From Sphingobacterium rhinopitheci (GTDB lineage Bacteria > Bacteroidota > Bacteroidia > Sphingobacteriales > Sphingobacteriaceae): a DNA stretch of 64,000 nucleotides. The stretch is from positions 124,001-188,000 of the forward strand of contig NZ_JADEYQ010000001.1 of NCBI RefSeq assembly GCF_022627575.1, in the 5' to 3' direction. Positions 42,267-51,040 of this stretch are shown here, piece by piece. Position 1 is the first letter of the stretch, and each line of letters starts with the position of its first letter. Under the pieces are notes generated by a model. It searched no databases and was not told the origin of the DNA. It saw only the letters and a program-made list of their open reading frames with translations. The position numbers were made by a program, and so were the translations under genes.

Positions 42267-45050
42267 TTAAATCACGATATTGATAATCTTTCCTTTCACG
42301 AAGATTAGTTTTTTGACTGGTTTACCATCCAAATAGCGTTGTACATCAGCATTAGCCAATACTATTTCTTCTACTGCTTTATTATCTAAATCCAATGCCA
42401 AAGGCAAATTCATTTTCATCTTTCCATTGATCGAAACAGGGTAAGCAAATTCAGATTCTACTAAATAATCAGGGTTAAATTTAGGGAATGACGCATATGA
42501 AATTGTTCCTGCATCATTGCCTAATAAAGTCCACAATTCCTCAGTAATATGTGGCGCATAAGGCTCTAACACAATGATTAAATCTTGCAAAATAGCACGT
42601 TTATTACACTTCAACTCTGTCAATTCATTTACACAGATCATAAATGCTGATACCGAAGTATTGAAAGAGAATCTTTCGATATCATCTTCAGCTTTCTTGA
42701 TGATCTTATGCAATGCTTTGTATTCTGCTTTTGTAGGCTCTTCCTCAGAAACATGGAAGTTGCCTTCCGTATCATGGAATAAACGCCATACCTTGCGCAA
42801 GAATTTATAGACTCCTTCAATACCATTTGTATTCCATGGCTTCGCTTGCTCCAAGGGCCCTAAGAACATTTCATAAAGGCGTAATGTATCTGCTCCGTAT
42901 TGATCAACAATATCATCAGGATTTACTACATTAAACTTAGATTTGGACATTTTCTCCACCTCAGTACCGCAGATATATTTACCATCTTCAAGTACAAATA
43001 CAGCATCCGTATATTCTGGTCTAGAGGATTTAAATTTCTCTAAATCCAGTACATCATTATATACGATGTTTACGTCTACGTGCAATGGAATAGTATTATA
43101 TTGATCTTTCAACCCTAAAGAAACGTATGTATTGGTACCTCTCCCCTCTTCATCTAACACACGGTATATAAAGCTAGAGCGTCCTTGAATCATCCCTTGA
43201 TTAATCAATTTTTTGAAGGGTTCTTCTTCATTGTGGTAACCCAAATCCTTCAAGAATTTATTCCAAAAACGAGAATATAATAAGTGACCAGTAGCGTGCT
43301 CCGATCCACCAATATATAGATCTACAGATTTCCAATAATCTACCGCTTCTTTGGCTGCAAAATCCTTCTCATTGGTCGGATCCATATATCGAAACCAATA
43401 CCATGAAGAACCAGCCCAACCTGGCATAGTGCTTAATTCATAATCATATTGATCTTGGTATTTCCAATTTTCGGCACGTCCAAGAGGAGGTTCACCAGAT
43501 TCTGTAGGTAAATATTTATCTACTGAAGGTAATAATAATGGTAACTCTTCTTCTTTAATCAAATAAGGTAAACCATTTTTGAAATATACAGGTACTGGCT
43601 CACCCCAATAACGTTGACGACCAAAAATCGCATCACGCATACGGAAGTTTATTTTTGCCTTTCCTAGTTTTAATTCTTCTAATTTAAGGATTAATGCATC
43701 CACAGCTTCTTGATAAGTCAAGCCATTGATAAATCCAGAGTTGATATATCTACCCTCTTTATTTGCGTCAGCTGCTTCTTCGATATTTTGAGAATCAGAA
43801 ATCGCAATGATCGGTAAGTTAAAATGTTTTGCAAAAACGTAATCACGTTGGTCACCTGAAGGTACAGCCATAACAGCACCAGTACCATAACCTGCCAATA
43901 CATAATCTGCAATCCATATCTGCACATCTTCGCCTGTGATAGGATGTTTCGCATAAGAACCCGTGAATACACCTGATACCGTCTTAGTATCAGCCATACG
44001 ATCTAATTCAGATTTTTTGGCTGTTTTATCGATATATGCATCTACTTCAGCACGTTGTGCATCCGTTGTCAAAGCATCGACTAAATCGTGCTCTGGTGCC
44101 AATACCACAAAAGAAACACCAAAAATAGTATCCACACGTGTGGTAAAAACCTCAATATTCGTATCCAGCTGCGGCACAGGGAACTTGACAGATGCGCCTA
44201 CCGATTTACCGATCCAATTGCGTTGCATCTCCACCAAAGGCTCTGGCCAATCGATGGTATCCAAACCACGAAGCAAACGATCTGCATACGCCGTGATACG
44301 CATCGACCATTGCATCATTTTCTTTTGTTCCACAGGAAATCCGCCGCGTTCCGAAAGGCCATTAATAACCTCATCGTTCGCTAATACAGTTCCAAGTGCT
44401 GCACACCAATTTACGGTACTTTCGCGTAGGTATGCTATTCTATATTTTAACAACTCGCGTTGTTGTTCTTCTTCAGAAAAAGCTTTCCATTGATCCGCAG
44501 TGAAAGACAACACCTCATCATCAGCTTCAGCTTTAATATTCGAAGATCCTGTAGTTTCGAATTTAGCGATCAAGGTATCGATCAGCTCTGCACGATCTGT
44601 TTCTTTATTATACCATGAATTGAACAATTGAATAAAAATCCATTGCGTCCATTTATAGTATTCAGGCTCTGATGTACGTATCTCACGCGACCAATCAAAT
44701 GAAAAACCAATATTATCCAATTGCTCTCTATAACGATCAATATTAGCTGCCGTAGTAATCGCAGGATGTTGTCCTGTTTGAATGGCATATTGCTCTGCAG
44801 GAAGGCCAAAAGAATCGTATCCCATTGGGTGCAATACATTAAAGCCTTTCAATCGTTTGTAGCGCGAAAAAATATCCGAAGCAATATAACCTAGTGGGTG
44901 TCCAACGTGTAAACCTGCTCCTGATGGATAAGGAAACATGTCTAAAACATAATATTTAGGTTTATCTGTTGTCTCTGCCGTTTTGAAGGTTTGATTATCC
45001 GCCCAAAACTTTTGCCACTTTTGTTCTATTGATTTATGATTATAATCCAT
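42267..45050 (-). CDS. leuS: Leucyl-tRNA synthetase
   Basis: The 927-residue enzyme charges tRNA-Leu. It has the class I signature [17 protein letters not shown] (about 39-55, HIGH equivalent HVGH) and the KMSKS loop [17 protein letters not shown] late in the chain. The editing domain (CP1, about 235-420) with the conserved Thr-rich segment [15 protein letters not shown] is present, as is the C-terminal anticodon-binding and tail part. It is a little longer than E. coli LeuS because of an insertion near 150-190, as often in Bacteroidota. Transcribed alone on the minus strand, with a perfect terminator behind it. Confidence 0.98.
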   Translation of the reverse strand: MDYNHKSIEQKWQKFWADNQTFKTAETTDKPKYYVLDMFPYPSGAGLHVGHPLGYIASDIFSRYKRLKGFNVLHPMGYDSFGLPAEQYAIQTGQHPAITTAANIDRYREQLDNIGFSFDWSREIRTSEPEYYKWTQWIFIQLFNSWYNKETDRAELIDTLIAKFETTGSSNIKAEADDEVLSFTADQWKAFSEEEQQRELLKYRIAYLRESTVNWCAALGTVLANDEVINGLSERGGFPVEQKKMMQWSMRITAYADRLLRGLDTIDWPEPLVEMQRNWIGKSVGASVKFPVPQLDTNIEVFTTRVDTIFGVSFVVLAPEHDLVDALTTDAQRAEVDAYIDKTAKKSELDRMADTKTVSGVFTGSYAKHPITGEDVQIWIADYVLAGYGTGAVMAVPSGDQRDYVFAKHFNLPIIAISDSQNIEEAADANKEGRYINSGFINGLTYQEAVDALILKLEELKLGKAKINFRMRDAIFGRQRYWGEPVPVYFKNGLPYLIKEEELPLLLPSVDKYLPTESGEPPLGRAENWKYQDQYDYELSTMPGWAGSSWYWFRYMDPTNEKDFAAKEAVDYWKSVDLYIGGSEHATGHLLYSRFWNKFLKDLGYHNEEEPFKKLINQGMIQGRSSFIYRVLDEEGRGTNTYVSLGLKDQYNTIPLHVDVNIVYNDVLDLEKFKSSRPEYTDAVFVLEDGKYICGTEVEKMSKSKFNVVNPDDIVDQYGADTLRLYEMFLGPLEQAKPWNTNGIEGVYKFLRKVWRLFHDTEGNFHVSEEEPTKAEYKALHKIIKKAEDDIERFSFNTSVSAFMICVNELTELKCNKRAILQDLIIVLEPYAPHITEELWTLLGNDAGTISYASFPKFNPDYLVESEFAYPVSINGKMKMNLPLALDLDNKAVEEIVLANADVQRYLDGKPVKKLIFVKGKIINIVI

Positions 45051-45281
45051 CTTTACTATTAAAAAGAAAATTAAATAAGAGATACAAAACTAAATATTTT
45101 ACAGCAATATAGATACAAAAGTTTTCGATTAGCTAGAATAAATTCAGATATTAGGAGAGAATTAATTCAAATGTGATAAAGTGAAAAAATGTTAAAACCT
45201 AAATAATCAATGCATGTAATTACATTATTAATTCATTAAATCAGCTTAATTCTTTATTTTCGCATCAAATATTAATGCTTT

Positions 45282-46160
45282 ATGTCAGTATTAGAACAGG
45301 GATCACCAAGAACAAAAACAAAATCAGTATATATATCTACAGTTATTAGTATCGCTTTGGTACTCTTAATGATTGGATTATTGGGTTTAATATTAGTAAA
45401 TGCCAAAAACCTATCTAAATATGTTAAAGAGAACATCGTACTAAATATTATCGTTAATGATAATGTAAGTGAGGGTGAAGTTTTGACGTTGCAAAAAGAT
45501 ATTGAGAAAAATAACTATGTATTGCGCACAGAATACGTAAGTAAAGACCTTGCCGCAAAGAATCTTAAAGAGGATTTGGGAGAAGATTTTGTAGAATACC
45601 TTGGTAAAAACCCATTATTGCCATCCATAGACATATATCTAAAAGAACAATATGCCAACTCGGATAGTATTCATACTTTCATTCAAGGAATCTCAAAGAA
45701 CAGTAAAATAAAAGAGGTGGTATACCAAGAATCACTGATTGATATGGTGAACCAAAATATTCGCAATATATCTATGGTAGTATTGGCTTTTGCGGTTATA
45801 CTATTAATTATAGCCATTGCATTAATCAATAACACCATACGTTTATCAATCTATTCGCAACGATTTTTGATTAAAAGTATGCAATTGATTGGAGCAACAA
45901 AGAGCTTTATTCGCAGGCCATATATCCTTTATGGTATTGTTCATGGCTTAATTGGTGCCCTTATTGCTATTTTATTACTAATATTTACGTTACAATTTGC
46001 ACAAAAACAAATTCCGGAGATTATCATTTTAGGAAATTGGGCAGAATTTGGAGTAATATTTGTGGCTATCATAATTCTAGGAATTTTAATATCTGGATTA
46101 AGCACTTATTTTGCGGTAACAAAATATCTGAAAGCAAAGTCACATAGTTTATACCGCTAA
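45282..46160 (+). CDS. ftsX: Cell division protein FtsX
   Basis: The 292-residue protein has the FtsX topology: one N-terminal membrane helix (about 20-42), a periplasmic domain (about 45-165) and three C-terminal helices (about 168-190, 218-240 and 255-280) with SIYSQRFLIKSMQLIGATKSFIRRPY in the cytoplasmic loop. With the ATPase FtsE it controls wall hydrolases during division. ftsE is not next to it, as in other Bacteroidota. It heads the conserved cluster with DUF3098, uppP, truB and ribF. Confidence 0.93.
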   Translation: MSVLEQGSPRTKTKSVYISTVISIALVLLMIGLLGLILVNAKNLSKYVKENIVLNIIVNDNVSEGEVLTLQKDIEKNNYVLRTEYVSKDLAAKNLKEDLGEDFVEYLGKNPLLPSIDIYLKEQYANSDSIHTFIQGISKNSKIKEVVYQESLIDMVNQNIRNISMVVLAFAVILLIIAIALINNTIRLSIYSQRFLIKSMQLIGATKSFIRRPYILYGIVHGLIGALIAILLLIFTLQFAQKQIPEIIILGNWAEFGVIFVAIIILGILISGLSTYFAVTKYLKAKSHSLYR

Positions 46161-46204
46161 TAATTAGCACTATACTTAAACATTATATATCATATAATTT
46201 AATT

Positions 46205-46441
46205 ATGTCAGAAAAAAACACGTTAACAAACGATAATAAAAAGATGAATGGCTTTGTTTTCCAAAAAATAAACTATCAAATCTTTATTCTAAGTATACTA
46301 ATTGTTGCTATAGGCTTCTTCTTGATGATGGGTACAGAAGATATCTATAGCTTCACAAAAATAACATTAGCACCATTAGTCATCATTTTAGGCTTCGCAT
46401 TAGGTTTTGTTGCTATTTTATACAAACCAAAGAATAAATAA
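46205..46441 (+). CDS. DUF3098 small membrane protein
   Basis: The 78-residue protein has a short polar start and two membrane helices (about 28-44 and 53-72) with MGTEDIYSFTKITLAPLVIILGF between and within them. This matches DUF3098, a small family found almost only in Bacteroidota and nearly always between ftsX and uppP. Its role is unknown; the neighbourhood suggests the envelope or division. It lies 44 bases after ftsX and 14 before uppP. Confidence 0.9.
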   Translation: MSEKNTLTNDNKKMNGFVFQKINYQIFILSILIVAIGFFLMMGTEDIYSFTKITLAPLVIILGFALGFVAILYKPKNK

Positions 46442-46455
46442 TATATACCTAAAAT

Positions 46456-47250
46456 ATGAATTACTTTGAAGCTATTATACTTGCTATAATAGAAGGGTTA
46501 ACCGAGTTTTTGCCTGTTTCCTCGACAGGACATATGATTATAGGCACTGCATTGATGGGTATAGAACCTTCCGCATTTGTCAAATTATTTACTATCGTCA
46601 TACAATTAGGCACAATTCTATCCGTATTAGTACTATACTGGAAAAGATTTTTCAAGTCAATGGACTTCTACTACAAATTGGTAGTAGCAGCGATTCCAGC
46701 ATCCATATTAGGCTTATTATTAAATGACTTTATCGATTCATTATTAGAAAGCCCTCTTATGGTAGCTATCATGCTCGTTGTAGGTGGTGTTATTTTATTA
46801 TTTGTAGATAAATGGTTCAACAAACCTACTCTAGAAAGCTCAGATGATATATCGTACAAACAAGCTTTGGTTATTGGTTTTTACCAATGTCTAGCGCTAA
46901 TACCAGGCACATCACGTTCGGCGAGTACTATCGTGGGTGGTATGACCCAAAAATTGACACGTAAAGCTGCGGCAGAATTTTCATTCTTCTTAGCAATCCC
47001 TATGATGCTAGGAGCTTCCGTGGTTAAATTATATAAATTTCTTAAAGAAGGACATACATTTACGGGTGAAGAGATAAATTTACTTATTGTAGGTAATATT
47101 ATAGGATTCATTGTTGCTATTATAGCAATAAAAACATTTATTGATATCTTAACTAAATACGGTTTTAAAGTATTTGGTTGGTATAGGATTATAGTTGGGG
47201 TGGTGATTATAGCTATGCTTTTAAGTGGTCATAGCTTACAAATTATTTAA
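46456..47250 (+). CDS. uppP: Undecaprenyl-diphosphatase
   Basis: The 264-residue integral membrane protein recycles undecaprenyl diphosphate to the monophosphate carrier. It has about eight helices and both catalytic motifs: EGLTEFLPVSSTGHMI (about 13-28) with Glu and the SSTGH part, and PGTSRSASTIVGGM (about 151-164) with the essential Arg. Its stop overlaps the truB start by one base (TAATG). Confidence 0.96.
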   Translation: MNYFEAIILAIIEGLTEFLPVSSTGHMIIGTALMGIEPSAFVKLFTIVIQLGTILSVLVLYWKRFFKSMDFYYKLVVAAIPASILGLLLNDFIDSLLESPLMVAIMLVVGGVILLFVDKWFNKPTLESSDDISYKQALVIGFYQCLALIPGTSRSASTIVGGMTQKLTRKAAAEFSFFLAIPMMLGASVVKLYKFLKEGHTFTGEEINLLIVGNIIGFIVAIIAIKTFIDILTKYGFKVFGWYRIIVGVVIIAMLLSGHSLQII

Positions 47251-47993
47251 TGGAAAACATTCAAGATAAAACTTTCTCTTTTGCCGAGGGCGAGTTGTTG
47301 TTAGTAGACAAACCATTGACATGGACAAGTTTTGATGTAGTAGGTAAGCTTCGAAATACGATGAAACCACTAAAACTAAAAGTTGGTCATGCGGGTACAT
47401 TAGATCCGTTAGCAACAGGTTTGCTAATCGTGTGTACAGGTAAGTTAACAAAGAAAATAGATTTAATTCAGGCGGAAGATAAAGAATATACAGGTACAAT
47501 CACACTAGGTTCTACTACAGCATCTTTTGATTTGGAAACAGAAATAAATCAAACCTTTGATATCTCTAGCATTACAGAGCAAGCTGTTTTGGATACAGCC
47601 AAATCTTTTGAAGGAGAGTTAGAGCAATATCCACCAGCTCACTCAGCGGTTCAGATAAATGGTGAGCGCGCTTATGAAAAAGCAAGACGTGGAGAAGAAG
47701 TAGAATTAAAATCACGCAAAGTATTCATTCAAGAATTTGAAGTAGAAAAAATCGAATTACCACATGTATTCTTTCGAATTAAATGTTCGAAGGGTACCTA
47801 TATTCGATCCATAGCTAGTGATTTTGGAATTCGCCTTAATAATGGAGCACATCTATCGTCATTACGTAGAACGATGAGTGGTGAACACCACGTTGATAAC
47901 GCGTGGAATTTGGATGAATTAATCCAAAAAATTAGAGAACAAAAAGCTTTAGCAGAATTAAATACTGAAAATAGCGATCATGAAAATTTATAG
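47250..47993 (+). CDS. truB: tRNA pseudouridine55 synthase
   Basis: The 247-residue enzyme makes pseudouridine 55 in the T-loop of tRNAs. KVGHAGTLDPLATGLLIVCTGK (about 47-68) contains the catalytic Asp, and YPPAHSAVQINGERAYEKARRGE and RIKCSKGTYIRSIASDFG are the typical later motifs. Length is that of the shorter Bacteroidota TruB without a large PUA tail. It overlaps uppP by one base and ribF by 14, so the three are translated in one run. Confidence 0.96.
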   Translation: MENIQDKTFSFAEGELLLVDKPLTWTSFDVVGKLRNTMKPLKLKVGHAGTLDPLATGLLIVCTGKLTKKIDLIQAEDKEYTGTITLGSTTASFDLETEINQTFDISSITEQAVLDTAKSFEGELEQYPPAHSAVQINGERAYEKARRGEEVELKSRKVFIQEFEVEKIELPHVFFRIKCSKGTYIRSIASDFGIRLNNGAHLSSLRRTMSGEHHVDNAWNLDELIQKIREQKALAELNTENSDHENL

Positions 47994-48957
47994 AAGCTTA
48001 GAAGAGTTTGAATCGCTTGACAATGCAATTGTTACTATTGGGACATTCGATGGCGTTCATATCGGTCATCAAAAAATCTTAAAGAAACTAGTTGATTGCG
48101 CTAAAGAAACAAACGGTGAATCTGTACTATTAACTTTTTTTCCGCATCCACGACTCATTTTCAATCCAGAAGATGAAAATCTACGATTGATAAATGATAT
48201 CGAGGAAAAAGTACATCAATTAGCAATTGCTGGATTAGATCATCTAATTATAACACCTTTTACACGTGATTTTTCGAATCAAACAGCGGAAGAATACATC
48301 CGTAATGTGTTAGTTAATAAATTGGGTACTAAAGTGATTATAATCGGCTATGATCATCATTTTGCTAAAGATCGTAAAGGGAGTATCAAAGACCTCATAG
48401 AGTTGTCTGACATCTTTGATTTTCAAGTAAAAGAGATCCCTAAGCAAGATATTGAAGATGTAGCAGTTTCGTCGACACGTATCCGTGAAGCGCTTATAAC
48501 AGGTAATATAGAGAATGCAAATAAGTACTTAGGTTATGCTTTTGAACTTACAGGTACTGTTATAAAAGGAGATCAGATAGGCCGTACAATAGGATTTCCT
48601 ACGGCTAATATTCATGTACACGAATCCCATAAGCTGATCCCGGCATACGGTATTTATGCGGTTGAGGTGGAAATATATCCTTCAGTGCCATCTATTTCTG
48701 CCGGAGAATATGTAGACCCTACGCCAGAAAGAATAGCTAAAGGTATGTGTTATATAGGTACGCGTCCTACTGTAGACGGAATGAATAGAAAAATTGAAGT
48801 CAATTTACTAGATTTTAGTGATGACCTATATGATAAAACGATTAGAATAAATTTTTATAAACATATACGTGGCGATGAGCGATACGATTCATTGGAGGAA
48901 CTACAAGCGCAAATCAAAATTGATGAAGAAAATATTAGAGCCTATTTTAACAAATAG
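47980..48957 (+). CDS. ribF: Bifunctional riboflavin kinase/FAD synthetase
   Basis: The 325-residue enzyme makes FMN and then FAD. The N-terminal FAD synthetase part has TIGTFDGVHIGHQKILKKL (about 19-37, with the GHxxH-like HIGHQ) and VSSTRIREAL (about 163-172). The C-terminal kinase part has GDQIGRTIGFPTANIHV (about 197-213), AYGIYAVEV and CYIGTRPTVDG. It starts inside the end of truB. The stop codon lies inside a 12-bp hairpin shared with the convergent bshB1 end. Confidence 0.96.
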   Translation: MKIYRSLEEFESLDNAIVTIGTFDGVHIGHQKILKKLVDCAKETNGESVLLTFFPHPRLIFNPEDENLRLINDIEEKVHQLAIAGLDHLIITPFTRDFSNQTAEEYIRNVLVNKLGTKVIIIGYDHHFAKDRKGSIKDLIELSDIFDFQVKEIPKQDIEDVAVSSTRIREALITGNIENANKYLGYAFELTGTVIKGDQIGRTIGFPTANIHVHESHKLIPAYGIYAVEVEIYPSVPSISAGEYVDPTPERIAKGMCYIGTRPTVDGMNRKIEVNLLDFSDDLYDKTIRINFYKHIRGDERYDSLEELQAQIKIDEENIRAYFNK

Positions 48958-48963
48958 GCTCTA
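48936..48963. terminator. Stem-loop across the ribF stop codon
   Basis: 48936-48947 pairs perfectly with 48952-48963 over TAAC (core GAGCCTATTT). The ribF stop (48955-48957) is in the right arm. It lies at a convergent gene end with an 17-base spacer. Confidence 0.55.
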
Positions 48964-48974
48964 TGTCTTTATAT

Positions 48975-49700
48975 TTATATAAGATCAAATAAATCCTTTA
49001 CGCCTAACAATTTTCTTGATGTAAATGCTTCGGCATATTTCACTTGAATATTACGTCCAAACTCATGCGCTCTACCTCTAGTAGATTCCATAAAACTAGG
49101 ATCTGAAATATATGTCTGTGGCCCATCTTCGGTCGAAGAAGAATTAAACTGCGTTTTATAGGCTAATATTGATTGTTCTTTTATATCCCAAAATTCGGTG
49201 ATATCCAATATAACGTCGGGTTTTATATATTTATCTTGTATCAATTGCAGCTGCAATCTGGGCCTAAATGCCTCCTGAAGCTCACCACTATCATAAGTTT
49301 CAATACGACGTAATCCTGCTAAAAAAATAGAGTCATTAACTAATTTACTGGCACGCCCATGATCAGGATGTCTATCATCCAAAGCATTAGTAATTACTAT
49401 CTCGGGTTTATACTTGCGGATGGACTGAATAATGATTCGTTGCGATGCCTCTTCATTAACAAAAAAACCATCTCGAAGTCCTAGATTTTCGCGTATAGCT
49501 ACGCCTAATATTTTTGCTGCGGCCTTAGCTTCCTGTGCTCTCGTTACCTCAGTACCACGTGTACCGAGCTCTCCCTTGGTAAGGTCTATTATTCCGACCT
49601 TCTTTCCCGATGCGACATACTTAGCTATTGTTCCTCCTGCGCCCAATTCGGCATCATCAGGATGAACCGTCATGACCATTAAATCTAACTTTGTATCCAT
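48975..49700 (-). CDS. bshB1: Bacillithiol biosynthesis deacetylase BshB1
   Basis: I take ATG 49700 as start; the frame runs seven codons further to a TTG that is not needed. The 241-residue protein is a PIG-L/LmbE-type zinc deacetylase that removes acetyl from GlcNAc-malate in bacillithiol synthesis. The zinc motif is MTVHPDDAELGAGGTI (HPDDAE), with a further DRHPDHGRAS segment (third His ligand HPDH). The C-terminal GVKDLFDLI is typical of BshB1. It points to a bacillithiol-using thiol system. The bshA and bshC genes are not in the window. Confidence 0.93.
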   Translation of the reverse strand: MDTKLDLMVMTVHPDDAELGAGGTIAKYVASGKKVGIIDLTKGELGTRGTEVTRAQEAKAAAKILGVAIRENLGLRDGFFVNEEASQRIIIQSIRKYKPEIVITNALDDRHPDHGRASKLVNDSIFLAGLRRIETYDSGELQEAFRPRLQLQLIQDKYIKPDVILDITEFWDIKEQSILAYKTQFNSSSTEDGPQTYISDPSFMESTRGRAHEFGRNIQVKYAEAFTSRKLLGVKDLFDLI

Positions 49701-49739
49701 TATCGTTATGATTAAGTACAAATATACTAAATCATAATA

Positions 49740-50234
49740 CTACTCTGACAATAGCTGTTCAATTCGATTTTCTATTTTTGAAGATAACGGTGAAGTCGTA
49801 GGGTAAAAATAATCTATTACCTCTCCTTTCTTATTGATTAAATACTTGTGAAAGTTCCATATGGGCTTACTACCTACCCTTCCATTCAATTCCTTGTTCG
49901 TCAAAAAATTATATAAGGGATGGATGAATTCACCTTTTACATGTATTCTTTTAAACACAGGAAATGTAACACGCTGATTAATGCGACAGAATGTTTCTAG
50001 ATTTGTTCCTGTTCGAGGCTCTTGGTTATTAAAATTATTGGATGGAAAAGCTAGTATTTCAAAACCCTGGTCTTTATATTTTACATATAACTGCTCCAAC
50101 GTCTTGAATTGCTTTGTAAAAAAACACGCACTAGCGGTATTTACAACTAACAATACTTTGCCCTGAAAATCTTTTAAAGATCGTTCATTACCAGAAAATT
50201 CAAGCGCCTTAAAATCGTATATATTATTTGACAT
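49740..50234 (-). CDS. Glutathione peroxidase-like thiol peroxidase, altered active site
   Basis: The 164-residue protein has the glutathione peroxidase fold. The peroxidatic Cys is C37 in NTASACFFTKQ, and W126-N127 in IWNFHKYL complete part of the tetrad. The motif that should read FPCNQF is FPSNNF (residues 63-68), so both the catalytic Gln (now Asn67) and the nearby Cys (now Ser65) are changed. The usual Gly after the Cys is Phe. It may use thioredoxin or bacillithiol and may be a weak or specialised peroxidase. It stands next to bshB1 on the same strand, 40 bases upstream of it. Confidence 0.85.
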   Translation of the reverse strand: MSNNIYDFKALEFSGNERSLKDFQGKVLLVVNTASACFFTKQFKTLEQLYVKYKDQGFEILAFPSNNFNNQEPRTGTNLETFCRINQRVTFPVFKRIHVKGEFIHPLYNFLTNKELNGRVGSKPIWNFHKYLINKKGEVIDYFYPTTSPLSSKIENRIEQLLSE

Positions 50235-50241
50235 AATTGGG

Positions 50242-50895
50242 CTATTGATAGGGTTTATTAATAGGTCTTACACTTTCATATTCACGAATAATATTCTCAA
50301 TTACAAAATCCTCTTGTGGATCATAAGTCGTTTTCAGGTTATGTCCAAATACCCTTGCGACTCCTTGATAAACAAAAGCGCGCACTGAACCTTTCATGCT
50401 CTTGACTAGTTCATAACTTGTACTTCCTGTTTGACGTTCAATGAGCTTTATTAATATTTTACCTTGTGAAACGGACAAGTTTTTTACTTCATTATGAATC
50501 TTATCCTTTATTTCATCTTCACAAGCTTCAATCAATTTTTTTTCTTCTTTTTTTGAACTTACGAGTGCCAGGTCCCGATCCAACTGTTCGTAGCGTTTTT
50601 GGGCATAGATTGCATAAGGAAGCACACGTAAAACATTCCTTTTTAATCGCAGATATTGCTCTCTTTCTGCCGCACTCTTCCATTCTCTACGCGCTTTGAC
50701 CACGACTGTTTCGATAGGAAACCAAGGTACTTCTTCTCCAGATTCCAGTTTTGTAGTAAGGTAATACCCCACCACTTCAGGCTTGCCATCGCCATAATGC
50801 GGAAGTGTTAATAAAGACATACTTTCTTGCCCACTTAGTTCATAAATGAAAAAAGAAACTAAAAAAGTTATGATTATAATTTTTCTACAGCGCAT
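50242..50895 (-). CDS. DUF4294 exported protein
   Basis: The 217-residue protein has a signal peptide (about 1-22, IIIITFLVSFFIYELSG) and a mature part with WFPIETVVVKARREWKSAAEREQYLRLKRNVLRVLPYA (about 58-95), which is the hallmark of DUF4294, a Bacteroidota family. A long helical part with many Glu and Lys follows. Its role is unknown. It lies 7 bases upstream of the peroxidase gene on the same strand and starts divergent to the rel/spoT gene. Confidence 0.88.
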   Translation of the reverse strand: MRCRKIIIITFLVSFFIYELSGQESMSLLTLPHYGDGKPEVVGYYLTTKLESGEEVPWFPIETVVVKARREWKSAAEREQYLRLKRNVLRVLPYAIYAQKRYEQLDRDLALVSSKKEEKKLIEACEDEIKDKIHNEVKNLSVSQGKILIKLIERQTGSTSYELVKSMKGSVRAFVYQGVARVFGHNLKTTYDPQEDFVIENIIREYESVRPINKPYQ

Positions 50896-51040
50896 TATTT
50901 TTTAAGTTCGAATTAGTTGCTTACGTTTATTTTTTGTCTATATTTATTTTTGTACAAAAAAACAACTCACTAACAATAATATTTTAATATAAAAATATAA
51001 CTTTAGTCTGAAATTACGAAATAAATAAACGAGGGTGGTT

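Noticed and set aside
43963..44493. Long open frames opposite leuS
   Set aside because: They are antisense shadows of a well-conserved gene with no start signals; composition is Ser/Arg/Thr-rich as expected from reversed codons.
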